Below are positions 1-8,564 of a DNA stretch of 64,000 nt, piece by piece. A model generated the notes under the pieces. The model saw nothing but the letters and a program-made list of their open reading frames with translations, was not told the DNA's origin and made no database searches. Position numbers and translations under genes: made by a program. The stretch's first letter is position 1; each line of letters begins with the position of its first letter. Source of the stretch: Castellaniella sp040276085 (GTDB taxonomy: Bacteria; Pseudomonadota; Gammaproteobacteria; Burkholderiales; Burkholderiaceae_B); contig NZ_JBELOK010000007.1 of the NCBI RefSeq assembly GCF_040276085.1, positions 132,339 to 196,338 on the forward strand, written 5' to 3'.

Positions 1-316
1 TTTTTACCTCACTGCTCGCGCGATCGTGATTGCGCCATAGCTCGGTAAGTTCTGCCACTTGCTTTACCGAAAACCCCAGATCCCGTGCGCTGCGGATGAA
101 GTGCAGGGCGTGCAGGTCGGGTTCCGCATATTGACGGTAACCGGCCAGTGTTCGGGTATGCGGCGTAAAGAGCCCCTGATCTTCGTAATAGCGGATCATC
201 TTGGGTGTCAGCCCGGTCTGTTTTGCGGCCTCACCAATATTCAGCAGATGCGCGGGCTTGTTCAGGCGTGGTTTGCCTGGGGGCGCAGCAAGTGTGATGT
301 GATCAGGATCGGGCAT
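1..316 (-). CDS. cueR: MerR-family copper-responsive regulator (CueR type), 3' end cut by window edge
   Basis: The minus strand is open from an ATG at 316 to the window edge, giving about 105 N-terminal residues. After a ~23-residue leader comes a MerR winged-helix DNA-binding domain (GLTPKMIRYYEDQGL, then GYRQY), most like CueR/HmrR. The metal-binding loop and C-terminus lie outside the window, so copper specificity is inferred from context. The start codon lies inside the last codons of copA (14-base overlap), so it is probably co-transcribed with copA. Such proteins bind promoters with 19-20-bp spacers and untwist them when Cu(I) is bound. Two such promoters lie between copA and copZ. Confidence 0.85.
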   Translation of the reverse strand, partial: MPDPDHITLAAPPGKPRLNKPAHLLNIGEAAKQTGLTPKMIRYYEDQGLFTPHTRTLAGYRQYAEPDLHALHFIRSARDLGFSVKQVAELTELWRNHDRASSEVK

Positions 317-2573
317 CTGAAACCTCCAGAGTTTGCCATTTTAGGCGCAGGGCGTTGGTAACGACAAAGACGCTGGACAAGGCCATTGCGCCGGCGCCCA
401 GCATGGGCGAGAGCTGCAGGCCTGTCCAAGGATATAGTGCACCCGCAGCCACCGGGATGAGTGCCACGTTGTAGGCAAAGGCCCAGAACAGGTTTTGCTT
501 GATGTTGCGCAAGGTAAGGCGCGACAGGCGCACCGCACGTGCCACAGATCCCAGGTCTTCGTTCATCAGGACGACGTCGGCGGATTCGATAGCGACGTCT
601 GTCCCTTGGCCAATGGCGATCCCGACATCTGCTGTCGCCAGGGCGGGGGCGTCGTTGATGCCGTCACCCACAAAGGCCAGTGCACCCGTCTCTTGTTGCA
701 AGTGGCGCAAGATCTCTGCCTTGTGTTCAGGCAGGGTTTGCGCGTGCACGATATCGATCCCCAGTGTTTTGGCAACCGCTAGTGCCGTCGAGCGATGATC
801 GCCAGTGATCAAGGCGGTTTTCAGGCCCAGCGCGTGCAACTGCCGGATAGCCGCAGCGGCACTGGGCCGGATCGTATCGGCAACGGCCAAAATCCCCGCC
901 AGATGGCCATCACAGGCAGCGAGAAAAACGGTTTTTCCTTGTGATGCCAGCGCTTCCACCTGTGTTTGCACTGAGTCGGACACGGCGATATCCCGCCCCT
1001 GCATCAAGGCGATATTACCTAGCAGCCACGTGCCGGAACTCAGACGACCCTGTACACCGGCGCCCGTCAATGTAGCGAACTCGCTGACCTTGTCCAGTGT
1101 CAGGTGGTCGTGCTCGGCAGCTTCCGTGATTGCCTTGCCGATGGGGTGCTCGGACGCACTCTGTATTGAGGCGACCGCCTGCAGCAGACGGGTGTCGTCC
1201 CAGGCACCCAGCGGCTTGATATCGCTCAGTGCAGGCCGCCCCTGGGTAAGTGTGCCGGTTTTATCAAAAGCCACTACCCGTGCATTGCGCAAGCGCTGGA
1301 GGGCGTCACCTTGACGAAACACAATCCCCTGGCCGGCCGCCCGGCCTGTTGCAACCATGATTGAAATCGGTGTGGCCAGCCCCATCGCGCAGGGGCAGGC
1401 GATAATCAGCACAGCCACTCCCGCGATCAATGCGTGCGCCAGTTGTGGTGTGGGCCCCCACATCAGCCAGGCTAAAAACGCCAGCACAGCCAGCAGCATC
1501 ACTGCTGGCACAAACCATCCGGTTACCCGATCCACCATCCGCTGAATCGGCAATTTCGAGCCTTGCGCCTGTTCGACCATCCGGATGATGTGTGCCAGGA
1601 CAGTGTCCGCACCCACCTGGGTGGCCTGAAACTCCAGGCTGCCGCGTGTATTGATCGTCCCGCCAATCAGCGGATCGCCGCTGCGGCGTGTCACGGGCAT
1701 GGGCTCACCCGTGATCATCGACTCATCCACCCAGGACTCACCCTCTGTGACCAGGCCATCTACAGGGATTTTCTCGCCAGGTCGTACACGGATGTGATCA
1801 CCCACAGACAGTTGGTCGATGGGATGCTCTGACCAGTGCCCGTCGCGCAGAACCCATGCTGTTCGGGGCTGAAGATTAAGCAGCTGTCGGATCGCCGATC
1901 CGGCACGGCCTCTGGCCCTGGCTTCAAGCCAGCGGCCCAGCAAGATCAGTGTGGTGACGACTGCTGCGGCTTCGAAGTACAGGTGCCTTGAGGCCTCAGG
2001 GAAGATGGCTGGCGCAAACGTAACCAGCGTGGAATATAGCCAGGCGCTGCCGGCGCCCAGCGCCACCAGCGTATTCATGTCGGGGCCCAGATGCCACAAT
2101 GCCTTGAAGCCTCGGCTGAAAAATTGCCGGCCAGGGCCGGCCAGCACGGCAGTGGCCAAGACAAACTGGCCAATTGCCAGGGTCTGCCCCGAGACCGCAT
2201 TTTGCACAAAGTGGTGCACAGCAGGGATCAGGTGTCCGCCCATTTCAACCAAAAATACAGGCAGTGTCAGCACCAGTGCTATCCAGAAGCGCAGGCCTGC
2301 GGCGTGGTATTCCTCTTCTGCCGGTACATTACGGTTGCGGGTTTCGGGAGTCCGGACAGTGGCTCCGTAACCTCTTTTTTTGACGGCAGCCAGCAGCGCC
2401 TCGGGGGCTGCCCCCTCGGGCGTCAGGGTGACGTGAGCACTGCGGGTCGCCAGATTGACGCTGGCTTGGGCTACCCCGGGTACTTTGCTCAGGGCGGTTT
2501 CTACCCGGCGGACACAGGATGCACAGGTCATACCCTCAATATCGAGATCAAGGGTTTTTGAGAGGGCATTCAT
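303..2573 (-). CDS. copA: Cu(I)-exporting P1B-type ATPase
   Basis: Inner-membrane copper efflux pump of 756 residues. One N-terminal heavy-metal-associated domain has the motif GMTCASC (Cys17, Cys20). It is followed by membrane helices, the actuator segment (TGEPMPV), the membrane copper site CPC near residues 393-395, the phosphorylation motif DKTGTLT near 437, the nucleotide-binding SEHPIG and the hinge GDGINDAP. I start at the ATG at 2573, which has GGAG six bases upstream. An in-frame TTG two codons earlier would touch that GGAG. It overlaps cueR downstream and is transcribed divergently from copZ, probably from the CueR-type promoter at 2603-2633. Confidence 0.96.
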   Translation of the reverse strand: MNALSKTLDLDIEGMTCASCVRRVETALSKVPGVAQASVNLATRSAHVTLTPEGAAPEALLAAVKKRGYGATVRTPETRNRNVPAEEEYHAAGLRFWIALVLTLPVFLVEMGGHLIPAVHHFVQNAVSGQTLAIGQFVLATAVLAGPGRQFFSRGFKALWHLGPDMNTLVALGAGSAWLYSTLVTFAPAIFPEASRHLYFEAAAVVTTLILLGRWLEARARGRAGSAIRQLLNLQPRTAWVLRDGHWSEHPIDQLSVGDHIRVRPGEKIPVDGLVTEGESWVDESMITGEPMPVTRRSGDPLIGGTINTRGSLEFQATQVGADTVLAHIIRMVEQAQGSKLPIQRMVDRVTGWFVPAVMLLAVLAFLAWLMWGPTPQLAHALIAGVAVLIIACPCAMGLATPISIMVATGRAAGQGIVFRQGDALQRLRNARVVAFDKTGTLTQGRPALSDIKPLGAWDDTRLLQAVASIQSASEHPIGKAITEAAEHDHLTLDKVSEFATLTGAGVQGRLSSGTWLLGNIALMQGRDIAVSDSVQTQVEALASQGKTVFLAACDGHLAGILAVADTIRPSAAAAIRQLHALGLKTALITGDHRSTALAVAKTLGIDIVHAQTLPEHKAEILRHLQQETGALAFVGDGINDAPALATADVGIAIGQGTDVAIESADVVLMNEDLGSVARAVRLSRLTLRNIKQNLFWAFAYNVALIPVAAGALYPWTGLQLSPMLGAGAMALSSVFVVTNALRLKWQTLEVSDARS

Positions 2574-2602
2574 TACCAACTCCAGTTATTTACCATGATT
2601 GT

Positions 2603-2633
2603 AGGATCAGGCTTGCCCTAAGGGTAAGGTCAA
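2603..2633 (-). promoter_or_regulatory. CueR-type promoter for copA-cueR
   Basis: On the minus strand, TTGACC (2633-2628) is followed after 19 bases by GATCCT. The spacer holds the near-perfect dyad CTTACCC/TTA/GGGCAAG (2612-2628). The layout and sequence closely resemble the E. coli copA promoter bound by CueR. The -10 match is weak, as is usual for MerR-activated promoters. A better hexamer, TACAAT, lies five bases further but would give a 24-base spacer. Confidence 0.7.
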
Positions 2634-2659
2634 TCACGAGATTCTATGCCCTGGCAAGC

Positions 2660-2690
2660 TTGAGCCTGCCACAGCGTCAAGGTTTAAGAT
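2660..2690 (+). promoter_or_regulatory. MerR/CueR-type promoter for copZ
   Basis: TTGAGC (2660-2665) and TAAGAT (2685-2690) are separated by exactly 19 bases, the over-long spacer typical of MerR-family promoters. The spacer carries imperfect half-sites (CCTGCC and CAAGG). The sequence CAAGGTTTAA around the -10 resembles known CueR targets. It faces away from the copA promoter, so one regulator could drive both transcripts. Confidence 0.6.
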
Positions 2691-2715
2691 AGGGCATTCG
2701 TCACAGGAGTCCTCC

Positions 2716-2919
2716 ATGAAAACAGAATTGATCGTCTCAGACATGACCTGCAATCATTGTGTGCAAACCATTACCCAAGCGGTCCAGGCGATTGCGCCGG
2801 ATGCCAAGGTACAGGCCGATTTGCCGACGCATCGCGTCACGGTAGAATCTGCCAGCGTCCAAGGCGACGCGGTGCTAGCTGCCGTTCTTGATGCCGATTA
2901 CGATGCCCGGCTAGCCTAA
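2716..2919 (+). CDS. copZ: Copper chaperone, single HMA domain
   Basis: Cytoplasmic chaperone of 67 residues made of a single ferredoxin-like HMA domain. Its Cu(I) site is MTCNHC (Cys12, Cys15). It probably takes Cu(I) and passes it to CopA. AGGAG at 2705-2709 is six bases before the ATG. It is followed after 15 bases by a flavoprotein disulfide reductase gene, so the two are probably co-transcribed from the MerR-type promoter at 2660-2690. Confidence 0.93.
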   Translation: MKTELIVSDMTCNHCVQTITQAVQAIAPDAKVQADLPTHRVTVESASVQGDAVLAAVLDADYDARLA

Positions 2920-2934
2920 AGAAAAGGGGGCTTC

Positions 2935-4323
2935 ATGACCCAGATAATCAAGTGTGATGTTGCCATCGTGGGCGCCGGTTCGGCTGGCTTGCCTGCTTAC
3001 CGTGAGGTCGTCAAAGCTGGGCTCAAACCATTGCTGATTGAAGCTGGCCCGCACGGCACCATGTGCGCGCGGGTGGGTTGTATGCCGTCAAAACTGCTGA
3101 TTGCCGCCGCCGAAGCTGCTGCGTCAGTTAGGCACGCGCCAGGTTTTGGCGTCCAGGCTGCTCCGCCTGTCATTGATGGCGAGGCTGTCATGGAACGGGT
3201 TCGCCGCGAAAGAGACCGGTTTGTAGGCTTTGTGGTCGAAGATGTTCAGGCCATGCCACCTGAGCACCGGTTAGATGCTCGGGTCGAGTTTGTGCGGGAT
3301 GGGGTGCTGAAAAGCGACCAAGGGCACGAGATCCATGCCTCGCGCGTCGTGCTGGCTACAGGTACCCAGCCGGTGATCCCTGAGATCTATCAGCCCTTGG
3401 GCAAGCTTGCCATCGTCAACGATGACGTCTTCGACTGGCAAACCCTGCCAAGCAGTGTGCTGCTGGTGGGTTCAGGTGTCATAGGGGTCGAGCTCGGTCT
3501 GGCTCTGGCTCGATTAGGGGTGCGGGTACGCGTCCTTAATCGCTCAAAAAGCTTTGCGCACCTGGCAGACGCTGCTGTGCGGCAGGCAGCACTGGATATC
3601 CTCGGCCCCGAGCTCAATCTGGTACAGGATGCCCAGGTAAGCTCTGTGCGCAAAGAAGGCGTGCAGGCCGTGGTGGGCTGGACAGTCAATGGTGGTCCTG
3701 AGGTTCAGGAATCTTTCGATTATGTCCTGCTGACTGCCGGCCGGGCACCGGCACTGGCCGGCCTCCACCTCGAGCGCACAGGCCTGAAGCTCAACGAGCG
3801 TGGAGCGCCCGTGATCAACCCGGATACCTTGCAGGCTTCGGGGCAGCCGGTGTTTTTGGCTGGCGACGTCACCGGTCGCCATGCCATCCAGCACGAGGCG
3901 TCCGACGATGGCCGTCTGGCGGGGCGTAATGCAGCCTTGTGGCCCAACGTTCAGGCAGGCTCGCGGCGGGCTCCCATGGCGGTGGTGTTCAGCAATCCCC
4001 AGATCGTCCAGGTAGGGGGGGGGTTCTCTCAGTTTGACCCAGACTCGATGGCGATTGGTGCTGTCGACTGGACGCGCCAGGGACGTTCTCGCGTGATGTT
4101 GCGTAATCAGGGCTTGCTGCATGTGTATATGCGTCGATCCGACCAGCGTTTCATGGGGGCCGAAATGGTTGGCCCGGATGCAGAGCATGTGGCACATTTA
4201 CTGGCCTGGGCGTTGCAGATGCAGTTGTCTGTCCCGCAGATGCTGATGCTGCCGTTTTATCATCCCACCATCGAAGAAGGGGTGCGCACGGCCCTGCGGG
4301 ATGCCGTCAGGGGCGCTGTTTAG
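2935..4323 (+). CDS. Class-I pyridine nucleotide-disulfide oxidoreductase (dihydrolipoyl dehydrogenase-like)
   Basis: A FAD/NAD(P)-dependent flavoprotein of 462 residues. It has an N-terminal FAD motif (GAGSAG, 13-18), redox cysteines Cys44 and Cys49 in CARVGCMPSK, an NAD(P)-binding motif (VGSGVIGVELG) and a C-terminal dimerisation domain ending in HPTIEE (His443, Glu448). These are all the residues needed for disulfide reduction. It is not the E3 of pyruvate dehydrogenase, which is encoded at 14668. Its position right after copZ suggests a redox role in copper stress, for example reducing a thiol or disulfide carrier. In Bordetella pertussis a copZ operon contains a glutathione reductase (gorB), but the active site here is of the Lpd rather than the Gor type. 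The substrate is unknown. Confidence 0.85.
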   Translation: MTQIIKCDVAIVGAGSAGLPAYREVVKAGLKPLLIEAGPHGTMCARVGCMPSKLLIAAAEAAASVRHAPGFGVQAAPPVIDGEAVMERVRRERDRFVGFVVEDVQAMPPEHRLDARVEFVRDGVLKSDQGHEIHASRVVLATGTQPVIPEIYQPLGKLAIVNDDVFDWQTLPSSVLLVGSGVIGVELGLALARLGVRVRVLNRSKSFAHLADAAVRQAALDILGPELNLVQDAQVSSVRKEGVQAVVGWTVNGGPEVQESFDYVLLTAGRAPALAGLHLERTGLKLNERGAPVINPDTLQASGQPVFLAGDVTGRHAIQHEASDDGRLAGRNAALWPNVQAGSRRAPMAVVFSNPQIVQVGGGFSQFDPDSMAIGAVDWTRQGRSRVMLRNQGLLHVYMRRSDQRFMGAEMVGPDAEHVAHLLAWALQMQLSVPQMLMLPFYHPTIEEGVRTALRDAVRGAV

Positions 4324-4339
4324 GCAGAGTAGTGTCTGG

Positions 4340-4358
4340 GGCCACCCATCGGGTGGCC
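4340..4358. terminator. Hairpin between convergent genes
   Basis: A perfect 8-bp stem, GGCCACCC/ATC/GGGTGGCC, lies in the 39-base gap between the reductase and SCO genes, which converge. There is no real T-run on either strand (CCTTATTT on the plus side), so it is at best a weak bidirectional terminator. Confidence 0.45.
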
Positions 4359-4362
4359 AGCC

Positions 4363-4968
4363 TTATTTAAGCATGGGCCGAATCGCAGCCAGAAGGTCTT
4401 CCTGCGATTCGCTGTCGGAGGCCAGCCAGCTTGCATGCCCTGTTTGATCAAAGGCGTAGATCCCGCGGCTGTGAGAAACCTCGTAGGGGGCGTCTGGGTG
4501 TGCCGGATCGGGGGCTGCAATCTGGTAGGCAACGCGGTATCGTCGCGCCAGGCTGGCAATGGCGGTCTCGTTGCCGGTCAGGCCGATGGCATGGCGGTCG
4601 AATTGATCGACATACGCCTGCAGCATGTCGGGCGTGTCCCGGTGGGGGTCTACGCTGACAAATAAAATCCGCACCTGGTCGGCGCCCGGGCCCAGGGCCT
4701 CGGTTACCTGGGCCAATTGCGCCATGGTTGTGGGGCAGATGTCAGGACAGCTGGCATAGCCAAAAAACATCAGCACCACCTTGCCCTCAAAATCCTTTTG
4801 CGTCAGCGTCACGCCCCCTGCACCCTGCAAGCTGAATTGGAGATCAGGCAGAAACCCCCTCACGGGGTGCACGGCCGCCAGCACCAGACCGGTGCCCGCC
4901 AGCCACAATAGCAACCCCGCGCCCAGGCGGCGCAGCATATTCAGGAGGGGTTGCGGGCGCATGGGCAT
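4363..4968 (-). CDS. SCO1/SenC family copper chaperone
   Basis: A 201-residue membrane-anchored thioredoxin-like protein. One N-terminal membrane segment spans about residues 13-32. The copper site is CPDIC (Cys74, Cys78) plus His166 in VSHSRGIYAF. SCO proteins deliver copper to the CuA centre of cytochrome c oxidase on the periplasmic side. It begins 4 bases after the oligopeptidase A stop, with GAGG from the end of that gene as ribosome site, so the two are probably co-transcribed. The neighbouring copper-efflux module may be coincidental. Confidence 0.92.
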   Translation of the reverse strand: MPMRPQPLLNMLRRLGAGLLLWLAGTGLVLAAVHPVRGFLPDLQFSLQGAGGVTLTQKDFEGKVVLMFFGYASCPDICPTTMAQLAQVTEALGPGADQVRILFVSVDPHRDTPDMLQAYVDQFDRHAIGLTGNETAIASLARRYRVAYQIAAPDPAHPDAPYEVSHSRGIYAFDQTGHASWLASDSESQEDLLAAIRPMLK

Positions 4969-4971
4969 CTT

Positions 4972-7053
4972 TCAGGCCTCGATCAGCCCGCTGTGGCGCA
5001 GCAAGGCCTCTATAGAAGGGTCGCGGCCACGAAATGCCCGAAATGACTCAGCCGCCGGCCGTGATCCACCCACAGCAATGACCTCATCCAGATAGCGTCG
5101 GCAGGTGTCGGGATGGAAGACATTGCGTGTCCCATCCTCGAGTGTTTGTGCGTGCTCTTCAAAGGCGCCAAAGGCATCCGAGGACAGAACCTCCGCCCAC
5201 TTGTAGCTGTAGTAACCGGCCCCGTAGCCGCCGGCAAACAGGTGCGAAAACCCATGTGGAAACCGGTGCCAGGCGGGGGGAATCAGCAGAGCGACTTCCT
5301 GACGCACCTGGTCGAGTGTGTCCAGCACCGCGCTGATGGAAAGGCCGTGATCGTGCGTATGGATCAAGAGGTCGAAGAGTGCGAATTCGACTTGGCGCAG
5401 CGTTTGCAGGCCACTTTGGAAGTTGCGGGCAGCCGTCATTTTGTCAAACAGCTCGCGCGGCAGAGACTCGCCGGTATCGACGTGCCGCGTGAGGGATTTG
5501 AGGACTCCCCATTCCCAGCAGAAATTCTCCATGAACTGCGAGGGGAGTTCGATGGCATCCCATTCGACTGCGACAAATGCTGAGGCGCCGGGGTCGTCAA
5601 CGCGTGAGAGCAGGGTGTGCATGGCATGACCACTTTCGTGGAATAACGTGATGACTTCATCATGCGTCAGCAAGGCATCACGGCCTTCCTGGGGGGCAGA
5701 AAAATTGCATGTCAGCCACGCCAGGGGGCGGTGCAGGGTTTTGCCGTGGCGTCTGCGATTGCGCTCGCTGTCCACCCAGGCGCCGCCCTGTTTGCCTGCC
5801 CGGGCATACAAATCCATGCCCAGGCGCCCAAGCTCCTGGTCTTGATCGTCCAGTACGCGGAAGATCTGGGCGTCAGGATGCCAAGTGGGTGCGTCGCAGG
5901 CTTGCAAGTGCACGCCGAATAGCGTGTGGATGACTTCAAACAGGCCCTTCAACACCTGGGATTCGGTGAAATAGGGGCGCAAGGCTTCGTCAGAGTACGC
6001 ATATCGCTGCTCGCGCAGGCGTTCGGAGGCAAAGGCGATATCCCAGGGCTCCAGCGTGTCCAGCCCGAGCTCCCGGGCGGCAAACTCGCGCAGTTCTTGC
6101 AGATCATGCTGGGCACTGGGGCGTGCCCGGGCAGCCAGTTGGTGCAGAAAATCGAGTACCTGTGGCGCACTGTCCGCCATCCGGGTTTCAAGGCGCAGGG
6201 CGGTGTAGTTTGGATAACCCAGCAAGCCGGCTTCTTCTGCGCGCAGTGCCAATAGGGATTCGATGGATTCGGAGTTATCAAACGCTATGTCGCCTTGGTC
6301 GGATGCGCGGGTGCCATATGCCCGATAGAGTGTCTGGCGTAGCTCACGATCCTGGGCGTATTGCATGACCGGCAAATAGCAGGGCATGTGCAGCGTCAGC
6401 TTCCAGCCGCTTTCGCTGGTGGACTGCGCCTGTTGGCGTGCCTGCGCAATCACCTGCTCGGGCAGGCCCTTGAGGCGGGACTCATCCGTAATCAGGAGTG
6501 TCCAGCCGTCAGTGGCATCCATGACGTTTTCGGAGAACTTCTGGGATACCTGAGCCTGGAGGTCGGCGTTGCGGGCATAGGTGTCCCGGGCTGCGTCTTG
6601 CAGTTCGACTCCGCTAAGACGGAAGTCTCGCAAAGCGAGGTCTACGATGCGTTGGCGTGTGGCGCCCAGTTGCGCATAAGCGGGGCTGTTGGCCAAGGCC
6701 TGGTATCGCTGATAAAGCCCCCGATGCAGACCGACCCAGGTTGAAAACTCGCTGACCAGCGGCAGGCAGCTGTTATAAGCCGCGCGCAGCTCGGGCGTAT
6801 TGACCACGCTATTAAGATGGCCGGCAATCGACCAGGCACGGTGCAGCCGCTCTGATGGGGTTTCGATTGCCTCGACGAGATTTTCCCAGTTTGGTGGCTG
6901 GGGACAATCGGCTGCAACGTCGACTGCCGCGCGAGTGGCGGAGATCAGCTCGCGGATTGCAGGCTCGATATGCTCAGGCTTGACTGCAGCATAGTCGACG
7001 TAAGCCTCGGCCGGAACGAGGAGGGGATTCTCGGCAAACGTTTGCGTTGTCAT
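4972..7053 (-). CDS. prlC: Oligopeptidase A, M3 family zinc metallopeptidase
   Basis: A cytoplasmic peptidase of 693 residues that degrades short peptides such as signal-peptide fragments. The M3 catalytic motif HESGH falls at about residues 472-476 within LFHESGHAMHTLL. The downstream ligand-bearing helix (ELPSQFMENF) follows some 30 residues later. The length is as expected for the family (about 680). I use the ATG at 7053. A GTG three codons upstream is also possible, and neither has a strong Shine-Dalgarno. It is followed at once by the SCO gene. Confidence 0.95.
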   Translation of the reverse strand: MTTQTFAENPLLVPAEAYVDYAAVKPEHIEPAIRELISATRAAVDVAADCPQPPNWENLVEAIETPSERLHRAWSIAGHLNSVVNTPELRAAYNSCLPLVSEFSTWVGLHRGLYQRYQALANSPAYAQLGATRQRIVDLALRDFRLSGVELQDAARDTYARNADLQAQVSQKFSENVMDATDGWTLLITDESRLKGLPEQVIAQARQQAQSTSESGWKLTLHMPCYLPVMQYAQDRELRQTLYRAYGTRASDQGDIAFDNSESIESLLALRAEEAGLLGYPNYTALRLETRMADSAPQVLDFLHQLAARARPSAQHDLQELREFAARELGLDTLEPWDIAFASERLREQRYAYSDEALRPYFTESQVLKGLFEVIHTLFGVHLQACDAPTWHPDAQIFRVLDDQDQELGRLGMDLYARAGKQGGAWVDSERNRRRHGKTLHRPLAWLTCNFSAPQEGRDALLTHDEVITLFHESGHAMHTLLSRVDDPGASAFVAVEWDAIELPSQFMENFCWEWGVLKSLTRHVDTGESLPRELFDKMTAARNFQSGLQTLRQVEFALFDLLIHTHDHGLSISAVLDTLDQVRQEVALLIPPAWHRFPHGFSHLFAGGYGAGYYSYKWAEVLSSDAFGAFEEHAQTLEDGTRNVFHPDTCRRYLDEVIAVGGSRPAAESFRAFRGRDPSIEALLRHSGLIEA

Positions 7054-7083
7054 GAGCGGCACATGGGGGCGGTTGCCCTGATT

Positions 7084-7938
7084 TCAAGACTGTGCAGTGC
7101 GTTCCGCTGCTTCAATTGTATTGACCAGCAACATGGCGATGGTCATGGGGCCTACTCCACCAGGAACCGGTGTAATGGCGCCGGCCACCTGAGAAGCCGA
7201 CGGAAAGTCGACATCACCAGTCAGTTTGCCCGAGGGTAGACGGTTGATGCCCACATCGATCACGACGGCGCCGGGCTTGACCATATCGCCCTGGACAATG
7301 CCGGGCTTGCCTGTGGCAACCACCAGAACGTCCGCCCGGCGGGCTTGTGCACCAAGATCCCGGGTTTTGGAATTGCACAAGGTAACCGTAGCACCTGCCG
7401 CCAGCAGCAGCATGGCCATGGGTTTGCCCACAATATTGCTGGCACCTACGATGACTGCTTCTGCACCCCTTAATGGGACGTTTTCAGCCTCGAGCATTTT
7501 CATCACACCATAAGGTGTGCATGGTAGAAACCGCGGCCGTCCCGTCATTAGCAAGCCGGCGTTGCTGATGTGAAAACCGTCCACGTCCTTGGCAGCGCTG
7601 ATAGCTTCGATCACCAGTCCGGTGTCGATGTGGCCAGGCAAGGGCAGCTGCACCAGGATGCCGTGAATGGCTGGATCCTGGTTGAGTGTGTCAATCACGT
7701 CGAGAAGTTCTCCCTCGGAGGTGTCTTCTCCCAGGGGGATTACCCGCGACAGCATGCCGGCTGCTTCGCAGGCAGCGGCCTTGTTGCGCACATACACTTG
7801 AGAGGCGGGATTTTCGCCCACCAGAACAACGGCCAGCCCGGGTGTTACGCCGTGCTGCTTAAGGGCTTGAACGCGCGTGGCAACATCTGCGCGAACGTGT
7901 GCAGCCAGTGCTTTGCCGTCGATGATGCGGGCGGTCAT
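7084..7938 (-). CDS. folD: Bifunctional methylene-tetrahydrofolate dehydrogenase/cyclohydrolase
   Basis: A 284-residue cytoplasmic enzyme that interconverts 5,10-methylene-THF and 10-formyl-THF. The catalytic YVRNKAAAC motif (Tyr49, Lys53) and the C-terminal signature PGGVGPMTIAMLL are present. The NADP-binding region VIVGASNIVGKPMA is intact. Its ATG overlaps the last codon of the response-regulator gene by four bases (7935-7938), so translation is probably coupled. Confidence 0.97.
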   Translation of the reverse strand: MTARIIDGKALAAHVRADVATRVQALKQHGVTPGLAVVLVGENPASQVYVRNKAAACEAAGMLSRVIPLGEDTSEGELLDVIDTLNQDPAIHGILVQLPLPGHIDTGLVIEAISAAKDVDGFHISNAGLLMTGRPRFLPCTPYGVMKMLEAENVPLRGAEAVIVGASNIVGKPMAMLLLAAGATVTLCNSKTRDLGAQARRADVLVVATGKPGIVQGDMVKPGAVVIDVGINRLPSGKLTGDVDFPSASQVAGAITPVPGGVGPMTIAMLLVNTIEAAERTAQS

Positions 7939-8564
7939 GAGTGGGTTTCCTCGGCGCGGGTGAGAGCGATTTTCATTAGATCAGCCACGGTGGTGACTTC
8001 AAGTTTTTCCATGATGTTGGCCCGGTGCGCTTCGACCGTTTTTATGCTGATGTTCAGGTCGCCGGCAATCTGTTTGTTGAGGCGGCCTGCCACGATGCGC
8101 TCAAGTACCTGCTGTTCGCGTGCGGTAAGACGACCCAGCACGGCCTGTTGATCGCGTTGCACCTGAGCCTCGCGGACTTTTTCGGTGGCCTGCTCGAGCA
8201 TCCCGGCCACGATACGACGCAAATCGGCTTCGTTAAAGGGTTTTTCGAGGAAATCGACGGCACCCTTTTTCATCGTGGAAACAGCCATGGGAACATCGCC
8301 GTGGCCGGTAATGAAGACGATTGGCAGCGGCGCCTTGCGCGCGATCAGCGTCTCTTGCAGCTCGAGGCCGCTCATGCCGGGCATGCGCACGTCTGCAATC
8401 AGGACGGCCACTTGGTCTGGGTTATAGGCGTCAAGAAATTCTTCTGCCCCAGCATAGCTGCGAACTGAATAACCGTTGGCTTCGAGCAGCCAGCGTAGAG
8501 AATCCCTGACGGCTTCATCGTCATCAACGATGTAAATAATGCTGGAGAGCTGGGGATCTGTCAT
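7935..8564 (-). CDS. FixJ/NarL-type response regulator
   Basis: A 209-residue regulator with a receiver domain (acidic pocket DDD near 14-16, phospho-acceptor Asp58 in LIADVRMPG) and a LuxR-type helix-turn-helix at about 140-195 (LTAREQQVLERI...KTVEAH). GGAGG is visible 10 bases before the ATG. It overlaps the sensor kinase gene by four bases and is clearly its partner. The domain order and kinase type match FixL/FixJ or TodS/TodT-like systems. The target is not known. The pair points away from aceE across a 235-base gap, so pyruvate dehydrogenase is a plausible target. Confidence 0.93.
   Translation of the reverse strand: MTDPQLSSIIYIVDDDEAVRDSLRWLLEANGYSVRSYAGAEEFLDAYNPDQVAVLIADVRMPGMSGLELQETLIARKAPLPIVFITGHGDVPMAVSTMKKGAVDFLEKPFNEADLRRIVAGMLEQATEKVREAQVQRDQQAVLGRLTAREQQVLERIVAGRLNKQIAGDLNISIKTVEAHRANIMEKLEVTTVADLMKIALTRAEETHS

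Noticed and set aside
59..361. Plus-strand frame of 100 codons at the left edge
   Set aside because: It is antisense to the MerR-family gene and the end of copA and has no family features.
2935..4323. Reductase gene as mercuric reductase (merA)
   Set aside because: It lacks the N-terminal HMA domain and the C-terminal vicinal Cys pair of MerA, and ends in HPTIEE as in dihydrolipoyl dehydrogenases.
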